Of a stretch of 64,000 nucleotides of DNA, positions 9,952 to 18,614 are shown one piece after another; positions within the stretch are counted from its first letter, which is position 1, and the number at the start of each line of letters is the position of its first letter. The notes beneath the pieces were generated by a model that was not told where the DNA came from, ran no database searches, and saw nothing but the letters and a program-made list of their open reading frames with translations. The DNA is taken from the NCBI RefSeq assembly GCF_015277855.1, contig NZ_CP063812.1, positions 2,790,001 to 2,854,000 of the forward strand. Direction: 5' to 3'. The stretch is from Microbacterium cremeum. GTDB lineage: Bacteria > Actinomycetota > Actinomycetes > Actinomycetales > Microbacteriaceae. Position numbers and translations under genes: made by a program.

Positions 9952-11877
9952 TCAGGGGACCACGACTTCGACGCTCACCGTGTCGGTCTGCTGTCCGTAG
10001 TCCTGGATGTCGGCGTCGAGCACGAGCGTCGTGCCCGCCTCGAGGTAATCGATCGCGAACTGGATGGCCGACAGGTCCGCCGCGATCCCCTCGTCGTCGG
10101 TGCGCTCGTACTGCCAGCCGTCTTCGTCGTCGTAGACGAGCACGACCGGGTAGATCAACGCGTCGGCGTCGGGGGTCATCGCACCGTAGGTGCCGGACTC
10201 GTCGTCCAGGAGGTAGAAGTCCTCCTCCACGATCGTGCCGTCGTCATCCACCACGATCGACAGCAGCGCGTCCTGATACTCGTCGTCGTCGGCGTCCGGT
10301 GCGACGTACTCGAGAGGCACGTCGATGGTGCGGTATCCGGAGTCGGGGTCCGTCGTGATGTCCTGGTGCGCCAGCACCTCGTGGTCGCCGTCGCTCAGCA
10401 TGAGGTACGACAGGTCGTACCAGCCCGAGACCGTCGCGGCATCGTCGCCGATCGTGACGGCGGCCGGCACCTCGGCGAGGTAGACGATGTCGTCGCCGTC
10501 CCGGTACGCCGCCGATACCGTCGCCTCGATGATCGCGGCGGCGGCGGCCTGCGGCAGGGCGGCCGTGAGGGTCACGCCGTCACCGTCGAACACGACGTCG
10601 GTCGTGTTCTCGCCGCTCTCGAAGCGTGCCCGCAGCTCTTCCGAGAGCTGATCGCCGCTGGAGAAGAACGCCGTGAGCGCGGCGGGCCAGGCGGGTACGC
10701 CGGCCAGAGCGAGATAGTCCTGCTCGAGGTACTCCTCGACCTCGGGGAAGTAGATCGACACCCCCGACGCCGCTGCGGTCGCCGGTCCGGCCGTCTGATC
10801 CAGCACGAGCGACTCGAGCGCCGCGGACACCTCCGCGGCGGCGGCCGCGACATCCGCATCACCCGCGCGGGCGAGATTCTCGACGTACCCACCGAGATCG
10901 ATCTGGTTGGTCGCCAGCTCGGGGTCGGGGCTGCGGCCGAACTCGAGCACGTCCGCGTGGGCGGTGGCCATCCCCGGCCCGAGCCCGGTGGGGTCGGCCT
11001 GGTAGGCGTCGGCGAGAGCGGTCACGGCGTCCTGCAGTCCTGCCACCTCGGCGAGGTCCATCATCGCCAGCGTGATGTCGGCGTCGGTCCCCCACTCCTG
11101 CGCCTGCTCGGCGTAGCCCTCGAGGACGGCGGACCCGAGGTCGGTCGGACCCGCAGCCGGGTCGTCGGTGATCGTGGCCAGCGCGTCGTAGTTCCAGCCG
11201 TGGCCCGGTTCGACCTCCTGCGACGCGACGAGATATTCCGCATGCTCGGCCATCACGCTCGCCACCTCGTAGGTGCCCATCAGGCACGCGTCGAATCCCA
11301 TGAAGTCGAGGTCTTCGATGCCGGCGCGGCCCAGGCCGTCGCTGAGGGCCTGGTCGATCTCGGCGAGCTCCAGCACGTCGTAGCCGTCTGTCTCGTCGGG
11401 GCCGACACCCGGCCAGCCGGCGCCGTGATCCCACAGCACGAGCCCGTACCTGTCGGCCGGGTACGCCGCCGCCGTGTCGGCCACGAAGTCCGCCAGCGTG
11501 TCGGGGTCGCCCATGTTGAGCTCGCCCGGCTCGCCGATGATCTCGAGATGGTCCTGCTGCACCTCGAACGCCAGGGTGTCCTCCCAATCGGCGACGTCGA
11601 CCGCCGGATCCGTCGTGTAGTCGGGGCTGCGGTCGACGAGGGCGACGATGTTGACGTCGCCGGTCGACCCCACCGACGCCATCTCGGCGATGTCGTCGAG
11701 CGCATACGGCTCGAGGTTCGTGTCGCCGATCATGTAGACCATGAAGGTCCAGGCGGCCGGCTCGGCGTCGCCATCGGGACTCGCCGAAGACGTCGGCCGG
11801 GTCGACACCAGTGCACCGACCATGACGATCGCGACGAACACGGCAGCGAGAATCCACCAGGACGGCTTCGGCTTCAT
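9952..11877 (-). CDS. Clostripain-family (peptidase C11) protein, membrane-anchored or secreted
   Basis: 641 residues. One hydrophobic segment (about 7-25) with no lipobox makes it a membrane anchor or uncleaved signal, placing the rest outside. The C11 domain starts at WTFMVYMIGDTNLE; the catalytic pair is the His in LVLWDHGAGW and the Cys in MGFDACLMGTYEVA. The C-terminal half (about 390-641) is beta-rich and very acidic (many DD/DE runs), fitting calcium dependence known for clostripain, though this is inference. Natural substrates are not known. Stand-alone gene on the minus strand, 118 bp downstream of the leader ORF region. Confidence 0.88.
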   Translation of the reverse strand: MKPKPSWWILAAVFVAIVMVGALVSTRPTSSASPDGDAEPAAWTFMVYMIGDTNLEPYALDDIAEMASVGSTGDVNIVALVDRSPDYTTDPAVDVADWEDTLAFEVQQDHLEIIGEPGELNMGDPDTLADFVADTAAAYPADRYGLVLWDHGAGWPGVGPDETDGYDVLELAEIDQALSDGLGRAGIEDLDFMGFDACLMGTYEVASVMAEHAEYLVASQEVEPGHGWNYDALATITDDPAAGPTDLGSAVLEGYAEQAQEWGTDADITLAMMDLAEVAGLQDAVTALADAYQADPTGLGPGMATAHADVLEFGRSPDPELATNQIDLGGYVENLARAGDADVAAAAAEVSAALESLVLDQTAGPATAAASGVSIYFPEVEEYLEQDYLALAGVPAWPAALTAFFSSGDQLSEELRARFESGENTTDVVFDGDGVTLTAALPQAAAAAIIEATVSAAYRDGDDIVYLAEVPAAVTIGDDAATVSGWYDLSYLMLSDGDHEVLAHQDITTDPDSGYRTIDVPLEYVAPDADDDEYQDALLSIVVDDDGTIVEEDFYLLDDESGTYGAMTPDADALIYPVVLVYDDEDGWQYERTDDEGIAADLSAIQFAIDYLEAGTTLVLDADIQDYGQQTDTVSVEVVVP

Positions 11878-11939
11878 GGGCTCATCGTGGCCTCAGCGAT
11901 CGCGGGGCACCAGAACGACGCACCCCGTCGAGGCGGATT

Positions 11940-12461
11940 TCACGCAGAACGCGTGACGCCCGCCTCCCGGGCGAGGAGGCTCTGCTTGACCTCGAGCCCC
12001 CACGCGAACCCGCCCAGTGCTCCCCCGGTGCGCAGCACCCGATGGCAGGGGACGAAGAGCGCGGGCGCATTGCGGGCGCAGATGGACGCCGCCGCCCGCA
12101 CGGCGTGGGGCGATCCGAGCTCTGCCGCGAACTCCGCGTAGGTGAGCGGTCGGCCCGGTGCGATGCGACGCAGCGCCTCCCAGCCGGCGCGCTGCATCGT
12201 CGTCCCGTGCTGCAGTACCGGGATGCGGTCGATCGCGCCGGTCTCGCCCTCGTAGTACGCGACGACGGCGGCCGCGGCATCCGTCTCGTGGGCGGGGATC
12301 CCACGCACGGTCGCGGGGCGATCGGCGGGGCGCAGCCGGCCGACGATGCGGTCGGCGTCGTCGGTCCAGCCCGACGCGAGGACACGGCCGGCGTCGTCGG
12401 CGAGGAGCGTGAACGCGCCGTCGGGGGTGTCGAGGGTCTGGATGGTCGCGGTGGTGGTCAT
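11940..12461 (-). CDS. ogt: Methylated-DNA--protein-cysteine S-methyltransferase
   Basis: Suicide repair enzyme that moves a methyl group from O6-methylguanine to its own cysteine. 173 residues with the active site PCHRV and the flanking [28 protein letters not shown] block (quoted here as its core [13 protein letters not shown]). The ATG overlaps the stop of the upstream Ada-AlkA gene by 4 nt, so the two are translationally coupled and form one alkylation-repair operon. Together they separate the functions that enterobacterial Ada combines: the upstream protein lacks the C-terminal methyltransferase half, and this gene supplies it. Confidence 0.95.
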   Translation of the reverse strand: MTTTATIQTLDTPDGAFTLLADDAGRVLASGWTDDADRIVGRLRPADRPATVRGIPAHETDAAAAVVAYYEGETGAIDRIPVLQHGTTMQRAGWEALRRIAPGRPLTYAEFAAELGSPHAVRAAASICARNAPALFVPCHRVLRTGGALGGFAWGLEVKQSLLAREAGVTRSA

Positions 12462-14026
12462 GGGTTCTCTCCATCATCGGGTCGGGAGCGTCGGCGGGAT
12501 GCCGTGGCCCGGGGCGGCACCGCCCGCCACAGGTGCGCGGTGAGGTAGCTGCGCCAGGGGGCGGTGCGCGCGGCCCATTCGGTGAGGGGCCGCGGATCGG
12601 ACGCCACGCCGATCGCGGCGGCGCCCGCGCGCACGGCGACGTCTCCGGGCAGGAACACGTCGGGGTCGGCGAGCACCCGCATGCGGACGTAGTCCGCCGT
12701 CCACGGACCGATCCCCGGCATCGCGAGGAGCGCCGTCCGCTGCTCGGCGGCGTCGTCGCCGGTGGTGAGCGTGAGCGAGCCGTCGGCCAGCGCCGCGGCC
12801 GCCCCGGTGAGGGCGCGGATGCGCGCAGCCGGGCCCCGGAGCACCTCAGCGCCCCGCTCGGCGATCGCCGACATGGTCGGGAAGAGCAGGGGCGGAGCGG
12901 ATGCCTCGCCCCCGAGCCCCGACGCGGGCTCGCCCAGCGCCTCGGTCAGAGCCGACAGCGCCGTGCGTGCGGCGGCCACGGTGATCTGCTGGCCGACCAT
13001 GGCCCGGATCAGCATCTCGTGGGGGTCGGCCGCGCCCGGCACGCGGATGCCGGGGAGAGCGGCGACACGGGGAGCGAGCTCGGGATGCCGCGACAGCGCC
13101 TCGTCGATCGCGTAGGGATCGGCATCGAGGTCGAACAGCCGGCGTGCCCGCGTCACCAGCGTCGAGAGGTCGGCGAGGTGCGTCAGGCGTGCACGCATGC
13201 GGACACGCCTGACCGTCGTCGGCGCCTCGGAGGCGCCGTCGACGCGGAGCTGGAACCACGCGGGACCGTGCGGCAGCCGCAGGGTGCGAGCGAACGTCGT
13301 CGCGGTGGCCTCTTCGGCGCCGCTGACGGCGCGCGCCGCCATCCACGCGAACAGCCCGTCCGCGTCGATCGATCCGCGGTGCGGGAGCACCAGGTCGATC
13401 GCGGTCCCGGGCCCTGCGGCCGCCTCGGCCCCGGACGCGGCCGCGGAAGGCCGCAGGACCCGGCGCCGAGCGCGCAGCTCGAGCGGCGGCATCCCGAACA
13501 CCTCGCGGATGGTGTCGTTGAACTGGCGGACGCTCGCGAACCCGGCCGAGAACGCCACGTCGGCGGCCGGCAGGTCGGTGCCCACGAGCAGCATGCGCGC
13601 GGTCTGCGCCCGATGCGCGCGGCTCAGCGCGAGCGGACCCGCGCCCAGCTCGGCGGTGAGGAGCCGGGTCAGATGGCGAGGCGAGTACCCCAGGCGTCGC
13701 GCGAGCCCCGGAACGCCCTCGCGCTCGACGACGCCGTCCGCGATGAGACGCATCGCACGGCCGGCGATGTCGCCGCGGAGGTTCCAGTGCGGTGACCCCG
13801 GCGCGGCCTCGGGCAGACATCGCTTGCACGCCCGGTATCCCGCTTCGTGCGCCGCGGCGCTCGTCGGGTAGAACGTGACGTTCGCCGGCTTCGGCGTGCG
13901 TGCGGGGCAGCTCGGGCGGCAGTAGATGCCCGTGGAGCGAACGGCCGTGACGAACTGGCCGTCGAAGCGCGGATCGCGCGAGTCGATCGCGCGGTACCTC
14001 TCGTCGAACGTCATGGCCAGGCTCAT
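12458..14026 (-). CDS. Ada-like regulator fused to AlkA DNA-3-methyladenine glycosylase
   Basis: 522 residues in three parts. The N-terminal Ada metal-binding domain has the four cysteines of CRPSC and CKRC, one of which accepts methyl from phosphotriesters. An AraC-type helix-turn-helix follows (about 90-185). The C-terminal half is AlkA: an N-terminal subdomain, then HhH-GPD with the hairpin [12 protein letters not shown] and the catalytic Asp in FLPGDVAVR. The protein would sense alkylation, activate its own operon and excise methylated bases. A second in-frame ATG four codons later (14014) is an alternative start. The 4-nt overlap with ogt supports a joint repair operon. Confidence 0.95.
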   Translation of the reverse strand: MSLAMTFDERYRAIDSRDPRFDGQFVTAVRSTGIYCRPSCPARTPKPANVTFYPTSAAAHEAGYRACKRCLPEAAPGSPHWNLRGDIAGRAMRLIADGVVEREGVPGLARRLGYSPRHLTRLLTAELGAGPLALSRAHRAQTARMLLVGTDLPAADVAFSAGFASVRQFNDTIREVFGMPPLELRARRRVLRPSAAASGAEAAAGPGTAIDLVLPHRGSIDADGLFAWMAARAVSGAEEATATTFARTLRLPHGPAWFQLRVDGASEAPTTVRRVRMRARLTHLADLSTLVTRARRLFDLDADPYAIDEALSRHPELAPRVAALPGIRVPGAADPHEMLIRAMVGQQITVAAARTALSALTEALGEPASGLGGEASAPPLLFPTMSAIAERGAEVLRGPAARIRALTGAAAALADGSLTLTTGDDAAEQRTALLAMPGIGPWTADYVRMRVLADPDVFLPGDVAVRAGAAAIGVASDPRPLTEWAARTAPWRSYLTAHLWRAVPPRATASRRRSRPDDGENP

Positions 14027-14098
14027 GACACCAGCCTGTCACGCCTCCCCGACATCGGCTCGCGGAAATCGGACACGGCGGTTCGGGCCGGAAAGACT

Positions 14099-14128
14099 GA
14101 CCGGAGCGGCCAGACGGCCGCTCCGGTC
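14099..14128 (-). terminator. Strong hairpin terminator of the type VII secretion operon
   Basis: A perfect 13-bp stem (GACCGGAGCGGCC with GGCCGCTCCGGTC) and a 4-nt loop, followed on the minus strand by a short T-containing tail. It lies 30 bp after the last esx stop and marks the end of the operon. Confidence 0.75.
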
Positions 14129-14158
14129 ACACGATCGAAAGCTCTGCGGTCGAGCGGT

Positions 14159-14446
14159 TCAGCCGCCGGCGAGCTGCTGGTCGAGGTCCTGGATGGCGCG
14201 CATCATGCCCAGCAGCGCCTCCGACATGTCGTTGATGCCATCCACGGCACCCTTCAGACCCGTCGTCAGCTCCGAGTAACCCTCACCGAACTTGCCCGAC
14301 GCGTGCTGCGTCTTGAAGTCCTCACCCAGCAGCGTGTCCACCTGGCTCTTCAGCGCGTCCAGCTGACCCTGGATGTCATCACGAGCCTGCGACAGCGACG
14401 ACGCCACCTGCTCCATCTCCGCATACGAAGCACCGAAATCGGCCAT
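14159..14446 (-). CDS. WXG100/ESAT-6-like secreted protein, copy 1
   Basis: 95 residues predicted as a helical hairpin: helix 1 from MADFGASYAEMEQVASSL, turn around GEDFKTQHASGKF, helix 2 to the C-terminal LDQQLAGG. Size and architecture are those of WXG100 substrates of type VII secretion, although the turn has no Trp (F-K-T in place of W-x-G). The ATG at 14446 was chosen because GGGAG lies 6 nt upstream; a GTG five codons earlier overlaps that ribosome site. It is the last gene of the operon and is identical in protein to the copy at 18212. It has its own upstream promoter-like region and 5' hairpin. Confidence 0.85.
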   Translation of the reverse strand: MADFGASYAEMEQVASSLSQARDDIQGQLDALKSQVDTLLGEDFKTQHASGKFGEGYSELTTGLKGAVDGINDMSEALLGMMRAIQDLDQQLAGG

Positions 14447-14465
14447 CGTCAACTCCCTCACTCAG

Positions 14466-14543
14466 AAAACCCGGCCCCCACCGGGCCGACACTCAGAACC
14501 TAACCGACCCCGACACACGCCACGATGGGGACCATTCCCCATC
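14466..14543 (-). promoter_or_regulatory. Promoter, upstream palindrome and 5' hairpin of esx copy 1
   Basis: On the minus strand: a perfect inverted repeat GATGGGGA-4 nt-TCCCCATC at 14543-14524, a -10 box TAGGTT at 14502-14497, then a leader with a GC-rich stem followed by TTTT (about 14489-14466), flanked by two direct copies of TTCTGAGTG, and finally the GGGAG ribosome site. The palindrome adjoins the -35 position. The stem plus T-run resembles a terminator inside the leader. Identical at 18519-18596. Confidence 0.5.
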
Positions 14544-14547
14544 GACG

Positions 14548-15339
14548 TCAGGCGGAGCGGTCTCCGGGCGTGAGATCGTCGCGCGGCGCCATCGTCATGG
14601 CCAGCAGACCGACGCGCGCCTCGCCGGCGCGGTTCAGCTCGTCGGCGCCGATGAGCCCGCGATCGGCGAGCACGACGAGCGCATGCTGGATGTCGGAGTA
14701 GACGCGGGCCCGTTCGTCGGGCGGGAGCTCGTCGACGGCCTTCTCGAGCCGGGCGAAGTTGCGCCGCCAGCGCGTGCTGCCGGTCTCGGCCGGGCCGCGG
14801 CTGAACACGAGATGCAGCACGCCGACGACGGCGTCGAGCATGATCCCCACCAGGCCGATGGGCCCGGCGGCCGCCCCCTGGGAGATCGCCAGCACCGCGA
14901 TCAGCGCCGCGAGCGACGACGGCACCAGGTGGAGCAGTCCGAGCAGGCGGCCGATTTTCGGGTCGGTCCCCAAGGACTCGCGGTGCTCCTGGATGAGGCC
15001 GATCCCGCCGATGAGGGCGGCGATCGCCGCGAGGAGGCCTGCGATGCCGACCGGTGCGATGTCGTCGCGGTCGAACAGCCACGCCGCGAGGAGGAACGCG
15101 GCGACCGCGGGCAGCGTGAAGCTCGCGATGTGCGAGATCGTCAGCAGGCAGCCCCAGCGCGTCGCGACCCCCTTCGAGAGGTCCTTCCAGGCCTCGCTCG
15201 GCGCGAAGAACGCCAGCGCCCGCCGCAGTGCCGGGGTGTCGTGCAGCGCGCGCGCCTCGAGCTTCCACCAGTCGATCGGCCGCCACGCGCTCACCGTCCG
15301 GGCGTACCGCGTCGCGGGCCCGTCGGTCACATCCGCCAT
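14548..15339 (-). CDS. Type VII locus membrane protein, unknown function
   Basis: 263 residues from the ATG at 15339, which overlaps the end of the previous gene by 13 nt. Residues about 70-190 contain four hydrophobic segments (around ISHIASFTLPAVAAFLLAAW, GIAGLLAAIAALIGGIGL, VPSSLAALIAVLAISQG and GLVGIMLDAVVGVLHLVF); both ends are cytoplasmic-looking and charged. No domain recognised. Its place between the 202-residue protein and esx copy 1 ties it to secretion, perhaps as a divergent membrane component, but that is inference. Confidence 0.75.
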   Translation of the reverse strand: MADVTDGPATRYARTVSAWRPIDWWKLEARALHDTPALRRALAFFAPSEAWKDLSKGVATRWGCLLTISHIASFTLPAVAAFLLAAWLFDRDDIAPVGIAGLLAAIAALIGGIGLIQEHRESLGTDPKIGRLLGLLHLVPSSLAALIAVLAISQGAAAGPIGLVGIMLDAVVGVLHLVFSRGPAETGSTRWRRNFARLEKAVDELPPDERARVYSDIQHALVVLADRGLIGADELNRAGEARVGLLAMTMAPRDDLTPGDRSA

Positions 15340-15935
15340 GACACGTCGTCCGATGCTCCGGCGTCGACGAGCGCCTGAGGGTCGAAGGCGGCGGATACCC
15401 CGCCGCCCCCCTCGATGCGGACCGTGTCGAGGATCCCCTCGGCGATGGCCGCGGCGAGCGGGATCGCCGGCGCCGCCATCGGCGCGAGCACGGCGAAGAA
15501 CGTGAGCCCTGCCGGCAGGAAGAGCCACCGGACGCTGCCGCGGCCTTCGCTCTCGACGACCGTCGACGAGCAGCCGGGACCGAGGCCCTGCGAGACCAGC
15601 GTGCGCAGCCGGGGCGGCAGAACTCCGTCGGGCCGGAGGTAGCGGGACTGCTCGTCGGCGTCGAGCTCGCGCTCGAGGAGCGTGAGCCGGAGCGGGACCC
15701 ACGAGCCGGTGCCGCGCTCGAACAACAGCACATCGGTGGCGGGGTCGCCGACCGCCGACCGCTGCGCGCGGACGAGCGCACGGGCGAGCGTCTCGCGGAT
15801 GCCGGCGCCGAAGTCGTGGTGCACGGCCAGGCGCGCGATCGCCTCGTCGGCCCACGCGGCCGCTCCCTCGCCGAGGTCGTCGGCGGGGAGGACGATGCTC
15901 GTGGCTTCGTCGTGCTCGAATGCGACGCGGGTCAT
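15327..15935 (-). CDS. Type VII locus protein with a C-terminal hydrophobic segment, unknown
   Basis: 202 residues starting MTRVAFEHDEATS. The N-terminal two thirds look soluble (alpha/beta); residues about 140-175 are strongly hydrophobic (WLFLPAGLTFFAVLAPM and a second Ala-rich stretch), giving one or two membrane spans. The start overlaps the previous stop by 4 nt (ATGA) and the end overlaps the next gene by 13 nt, so the three genes are translationally coupled. No family recognised. Confidence 0.72.
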   Translation of the reverse strand: MTRVAFEHDEATSIVLPADDLGEGAAAWADEAIARLAVHHDFGAGIRETLARALVRAQRSAVGDPATDVLLFERGTGSWVPLRLTLLERELDADEQSRYLRPDGVLPPRLRTLVSQGLGPGCSSTVVESEGRGSVRWLFLPAGLTFFAVLAPMAAPAIPLAAAIAEGILDTVRIEGGGGVSAAFDPQALVDAGASDDVSWRM

Positions 15936-16549
15936 CGGCCGGTCCATGCGAGTGTCGCGACGTGGGCATCCAGCAGTTCGAGCCACGCTCTCATCGCCGC
16001 GTCCGACTCCGGATCGGTCTCGGTCGGGTGCACGAGCGTCGCGGTCAGCTGCAGCGCCTGGGTCCGGCGGGATCCGGGGATCGGCGTCAGATACACCACG
16101 GTGTACGCCCCCGCCGTCTCGCCCGACAGCTCGACCGTGCGCCGGTCGACCCACCGCAGGAACTGGCGGCTGTCGTGCAGGGCGCGCGCACCGCGACGCT
16201 CTACGGCATCCGCCACCATCGCATCGAGCGAGACCGCGGGCGTGCCTTTCACGAGGGTGCCGAGGATGCTCACCGGCACGGTCGCCCACTCCGGGGCCTC
16301 GTCGCCGGCCATGATCATCATGAACGCGCCCTGCTTGCGAGCGGCGGCCAGCGCCCGCTCCACATGCGCCGAGACCAGGGCGTACGTCTCAGGACGACCC
16401 GCTTCGCGCAGACGCGCGCGAGCCTTGTCGAGCAGTGCGCGCTCGGTCTCTGCCGACGTGTCGTAGAGCACCCATCCGGGCGGCAGCATCATGCGCAGCT
16501 CGGGCATGCCGTGGCGTCCGCCCCCGAGCTGCTCTCGAAGTGAAGTCAC
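15932..16549 (-). CDS. Type VII locus cytoplasmic protein, unknown
   Basis: 205 residues, alpha/beta, no signal peptide or membrane span. The N-terminal part has MPELRMMLPPGWVLYDTSAE followed by a helical stretch, and the C-terminal half has beta-rich VVYLTPIPGSRRTQALQLTA. The pattern is compatible with a small substrate chaperone of the EspG sort in general size and position, but I see no motif that proves it. A ribosome site is unclear; the gene starts 50 nt after the stop of the 396-residue protein. Confidence 0.7.
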   Translation of the reverse strand: MTSLREQLGGGRHGMPELRMMLPPGWVLYDTSAETERALLDKARARLREAGRPETYALVSAHVERALAAARKQGAFMMIMAGDEAPEWATVPVSILGTLVKGTPAVSLDAMVADAVERRGARALHDSRQFLRWVDRRTVELSGETAGAYTVVYLTPIPGSRRTQALQLTATLVHPTETDPESDAAMRAWLELLDAHVATLAWTGR

Positions 16550-16598
16550 CGGACCACCCTGCCACAGGGTCGCCCCGGCACCGCATCGCCCATCGGAG

Positions 16599-17789
16599 TC
16601 AGTCCGTCGCCAGGTTGTACAGGCCCTGGAGCCCGCCGAACGTGCTGGCGAGGTTGTTGTAGTGGGTGCCGACGGCGCCGACCGCGTAGCTGATCTGATC
16701 GCCGGTGGTGCCCAGCTCGCCGATGACCTCCCACATGAACGGGTCTTGGCCGGTCATGACCGTGCTCATGATGTTGTCGAGGGAGTTCGTGACATACCCG
16801 GCCTCGGGGCCGAGCGAGCGCATGTTCGAGATCCACTGTCCCGGGTTGCGCGAACCGAGGCTGAGCGACCAGCGTGCGGCGTCGTCGCCGAGCGAGAGCC
16901 CGCCCTGCGAGATGCCGCCCCACGCGCGCATCCCCGCCTTGAAACCGCCGCTGGCGAACTCGCCGAAGGCGCCGAACGGGATGACGGCGAGGACGGCGAG
17001 ACCGACCTCCCACAGCGCGGCATCGCCGCGGGAGTACTGCCACAGCGTTCCGACGAGGGTGAGCACACCGACCGCCAGTGCGAGCAGGGCGACGATCGGG
17101 CCGCCCACCACGAGGGCGAGGACCGCCAGGACCACGCCGGCGACGGCGAGGACGTCCAGGGCGAAGTCGACGAACCCGTCGAGGTCATCGCGCCAGCTGT
17201 CCTCGATGCCGTTCGCGATCGACGTCCGCACGCCCGCGACGGCGTCCTCGAAGGCCTGCTCCCAGCGGTCGTACTGGTCGTCGAAGTCGTCGGCGGCTTC
17301 CTTCCAGAGCCGGTAGGCGTCGTCCTTGTCGCCCTCCGCGGTCTCGACGGCGTTCTCGTGTGCGGTCTGCGCCGAGTCGTCGCCGTCCTCGGCGTCGCTC
17401 GGCACCGGGGCCATGCGGGCGCTCTGCCACTCGCTGAGCTTCTGCTGGTACTGCAGCCAGTACGTGTCGGCGTCGGCGACGGTCGTGATCATGAGGGCCT
17501 TGACCGTGGCCAGCTCGTCGCCGTAGGCCTTCACGTACGGCCCGACCGCCTCGTACAGGTCGGCGGCGCGGCCCAGTTCGACGTTGACCTCGCCGCTCAG
17601 CTCCCGGAGCTTGTCGACCGCGACGCCTTCCATGTCGGCACCGTCGTCGACGAGGCGCGTGAGCAGCGACGACGCCTCCGACATCGCCGCACCGAGGTTG
17701 ATGATCTGCCGGCCCCGCTCGCTGACGGCATCGCCGTTGCCGGCGACGACCTCGACCGGACGCCCGTCCGGTGACTGGTGGATCGCCAT
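16599..17789 (-). CDS. Large WXG100-like / putative type VII secreted or membrane protein
   Basis: 396 residues. The first ~210 are helical with coiled-coil character, including a Trp-rich segment (TYWLQYQQKLSEWQ) and an acidic linker, like the N-terminal targeting region of LXG/PPE-type substrates. Two strongly hydrophobic segments follow at about 205-245 (VDFALDVLAVAGVVLAVLAL and PIVALLALAVGVLTLVGTLW). The Gly-rich C-terminal region (about 270-396) shows no catalytic or toxin motif. It starts 4 nt after the stop of the small helical protein, an arrangement typical of a substrate with its small partner. Confidence 0.72.
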   Translation of the reverse strand: MAIHQSPDGRPVEVVAGNGDAVSERGRQIINLGAAMSEASSLLTRLVDDGADMEGVAVDKLRELSGEVNVELGRAADLYEAVGPYVKAYGDELATVKALMITTVADADTYWLQYQQKLSEWQSARMAPVPSDAEDGDDSAQTAHENAVETAEGDKDDAYRLWKEAADDFDDQYDRWEQAFEDAVAGVRTSIANGIEDSWRDDLDGFVDFALDVLAVAGVVLAVLALVVGGPIVALLALAVGVLTLVGTLWQYSRGDAALWEVGLAVLAVIPFGAFGEFASGGFKAGMRAWGGISQGGLSLGDDAARWSLSLGSRNPGQWISNMRSLGPEAGYVTNSLDNIMSTVMTGQDPFMWEVIGELGTTGDQISYAVGAVGTHYNNLASTFGGLQGLYNLATD

Positions 17790-17792
17790 CGC

Positions 17793-18101
17793 CTACTCGA
17801 CTTCCTGCATCTGCTGCGCCATCTCCGCCGCCGCCTTCGTGTCGAAGTCGCCGAAACCCTCGAGCACGGTCTTGGCCTGCTCGGCGACCGCCTTGAGTCC
17901 TTCGTTCAGCTTGTTGCGGCGGTCGTCCCACTGACCTTCGAAGTCACCCGTCTTGTCGCGCAGAGCGCTGTTGCCGTAGGGCGAGCCGATGTCGTCCCGG
18001 AGGTCGCCGCTGCGGTTCGAGGCCTCGTCGAACTCGATCTGGGTGGCCAGCAGGTTCGTATACAGGGCTCCGAGATCGTCGTAGGAGATCTTCACCGACA
18101 C
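17793..18101 (-). CDS. Small helical WXG-like protein, probable partner of the 396-residue protein
   Basis: 102 residues, predicted all-helical, beginning MSVKISYDDLGALYTNLLAT and containing GQWDDRRNKLNEGL, in which the Trp sits at the expected turn of a helical hairpin. No signal peptide. Its stop is 4 nt before the start of the next gene. Small helical proteins encoded directly before a large WXG-like protein usually form a heterodimer with its N-terminus (Lap-like partners in type VIIb systems); here that is inference from order and size. Confidence 0.72.
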   Translation of the reverse strand: MSVKISYDDLGALYTNLLATQIEFDEASNRSGDLRDDIGSPYGNSALRDKTGDFEGQWDDRRNKLNEGLKAVAEQAKTVLEGFGDFDTKAAAEMAQQMQEVE

Positions 18102-18211
18102 GCGTCATCACATCCCAAGAGGTCGGGCCGGGCATCCGGCATGGGTCGACTGAGCACCGCGCCCCGGGTCGATGCGACGACCGCGGGGCGCGATGGCGAA
18201 GTGCGAGTGGA

Positions 18212-18499
18212 TCAGCCGCCGGCGAGCTGCTGGTCGAGGTCCTGGATGGCGCGCATCATGCCCAGCAGCGCCTCCGACATGTCGTTGATGCCATCCACGG
18301 CACCCTTCAGACCCGTCGTCAGCTCCGAGTAACCCTCACCGAACTTGCCCGACGCGTGCTGCGTCTTGAAGTCCTCACCCAGCAGCGTGTCCACCTGGCT
18401 CTTCAGCGCGTCCAGCTGACCCTGGATGTCATCACGAGCCTGCGACAGCGACGACGCCACCTGCTCCATCTCCGCATACGAAGCACCGAAATCGGCCAT
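18212..18499 (-). CDS. WXG100/ESAT-6-like secreted protein, copy 2
   Basis: Identical in protein and in coding DNA to the esx gene at 14159. It directly follows the EccC/EssC-like ATPase gene (116-bp gap holding the same promoter and hairpin), which is the usual position of an esx gene in type VII loci, so this is probably the original and the 14159 copy the duplicate. The ATG at 18499 is set by GGGAG 6 nt upstream. Confidence 0.86.
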   Translation of the reverse strand: MADFGASYAEMEQVASSLSQARDDIQGQLDALKSQVDTLLGEDFKTQHASGKFGEGYSELTTGLKGAVDGINDMSEALLGMMRAIQDLDQQLAGG

Positions 18500-18596
18500 C
18501 GTCAACTCCCTCACTCAGAAAACCCGGCCCCCACCGGGCCGACACTCAGAACCTAACCGACCCCGACACACACCACGATGGGGACCATTCCCCATC
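18212..18596. repeat. 385-bp duplication, copy B (esx gene plus promoter region)
   Basis: Direct repeat of 14159-14543, one mismatch in 385 bp. It includes the 20-bp palindrome GATGGGGACCATTCCCCATC at 18577-18596, the TAGGTT -10 box and the hairpin leader. Near-identity including non-coding DNA implies recent duplication or gene conversion. Confidence 0.95.
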
Positions 18597-18614
18597 CGGC
18601 TGCCCGCGCCGGCC

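Larger units (their letters stand above)
14159..14543. repeat. 385-bp duplication, copy A (esx gene plus promoter region)
   Basis: 14159-14543 matches 18212-18596 in the same orientation over 385 bp with one difference (G at 14519, A at 18572). The match covers the esx stop codon through its coding region, 5' leader, -10 box and an upstream 20-bp palindrome, then stops abruptly on both sides. Confidence 0.95.

Noticed and set aside
16599..17789. Polymorphic toxin with an immunity gene
   Set aside because: The C-terminal region has no nuclease, NADase or other toxin motif, and the following genes are conserved-looking locus members rather than a small immunity protein.
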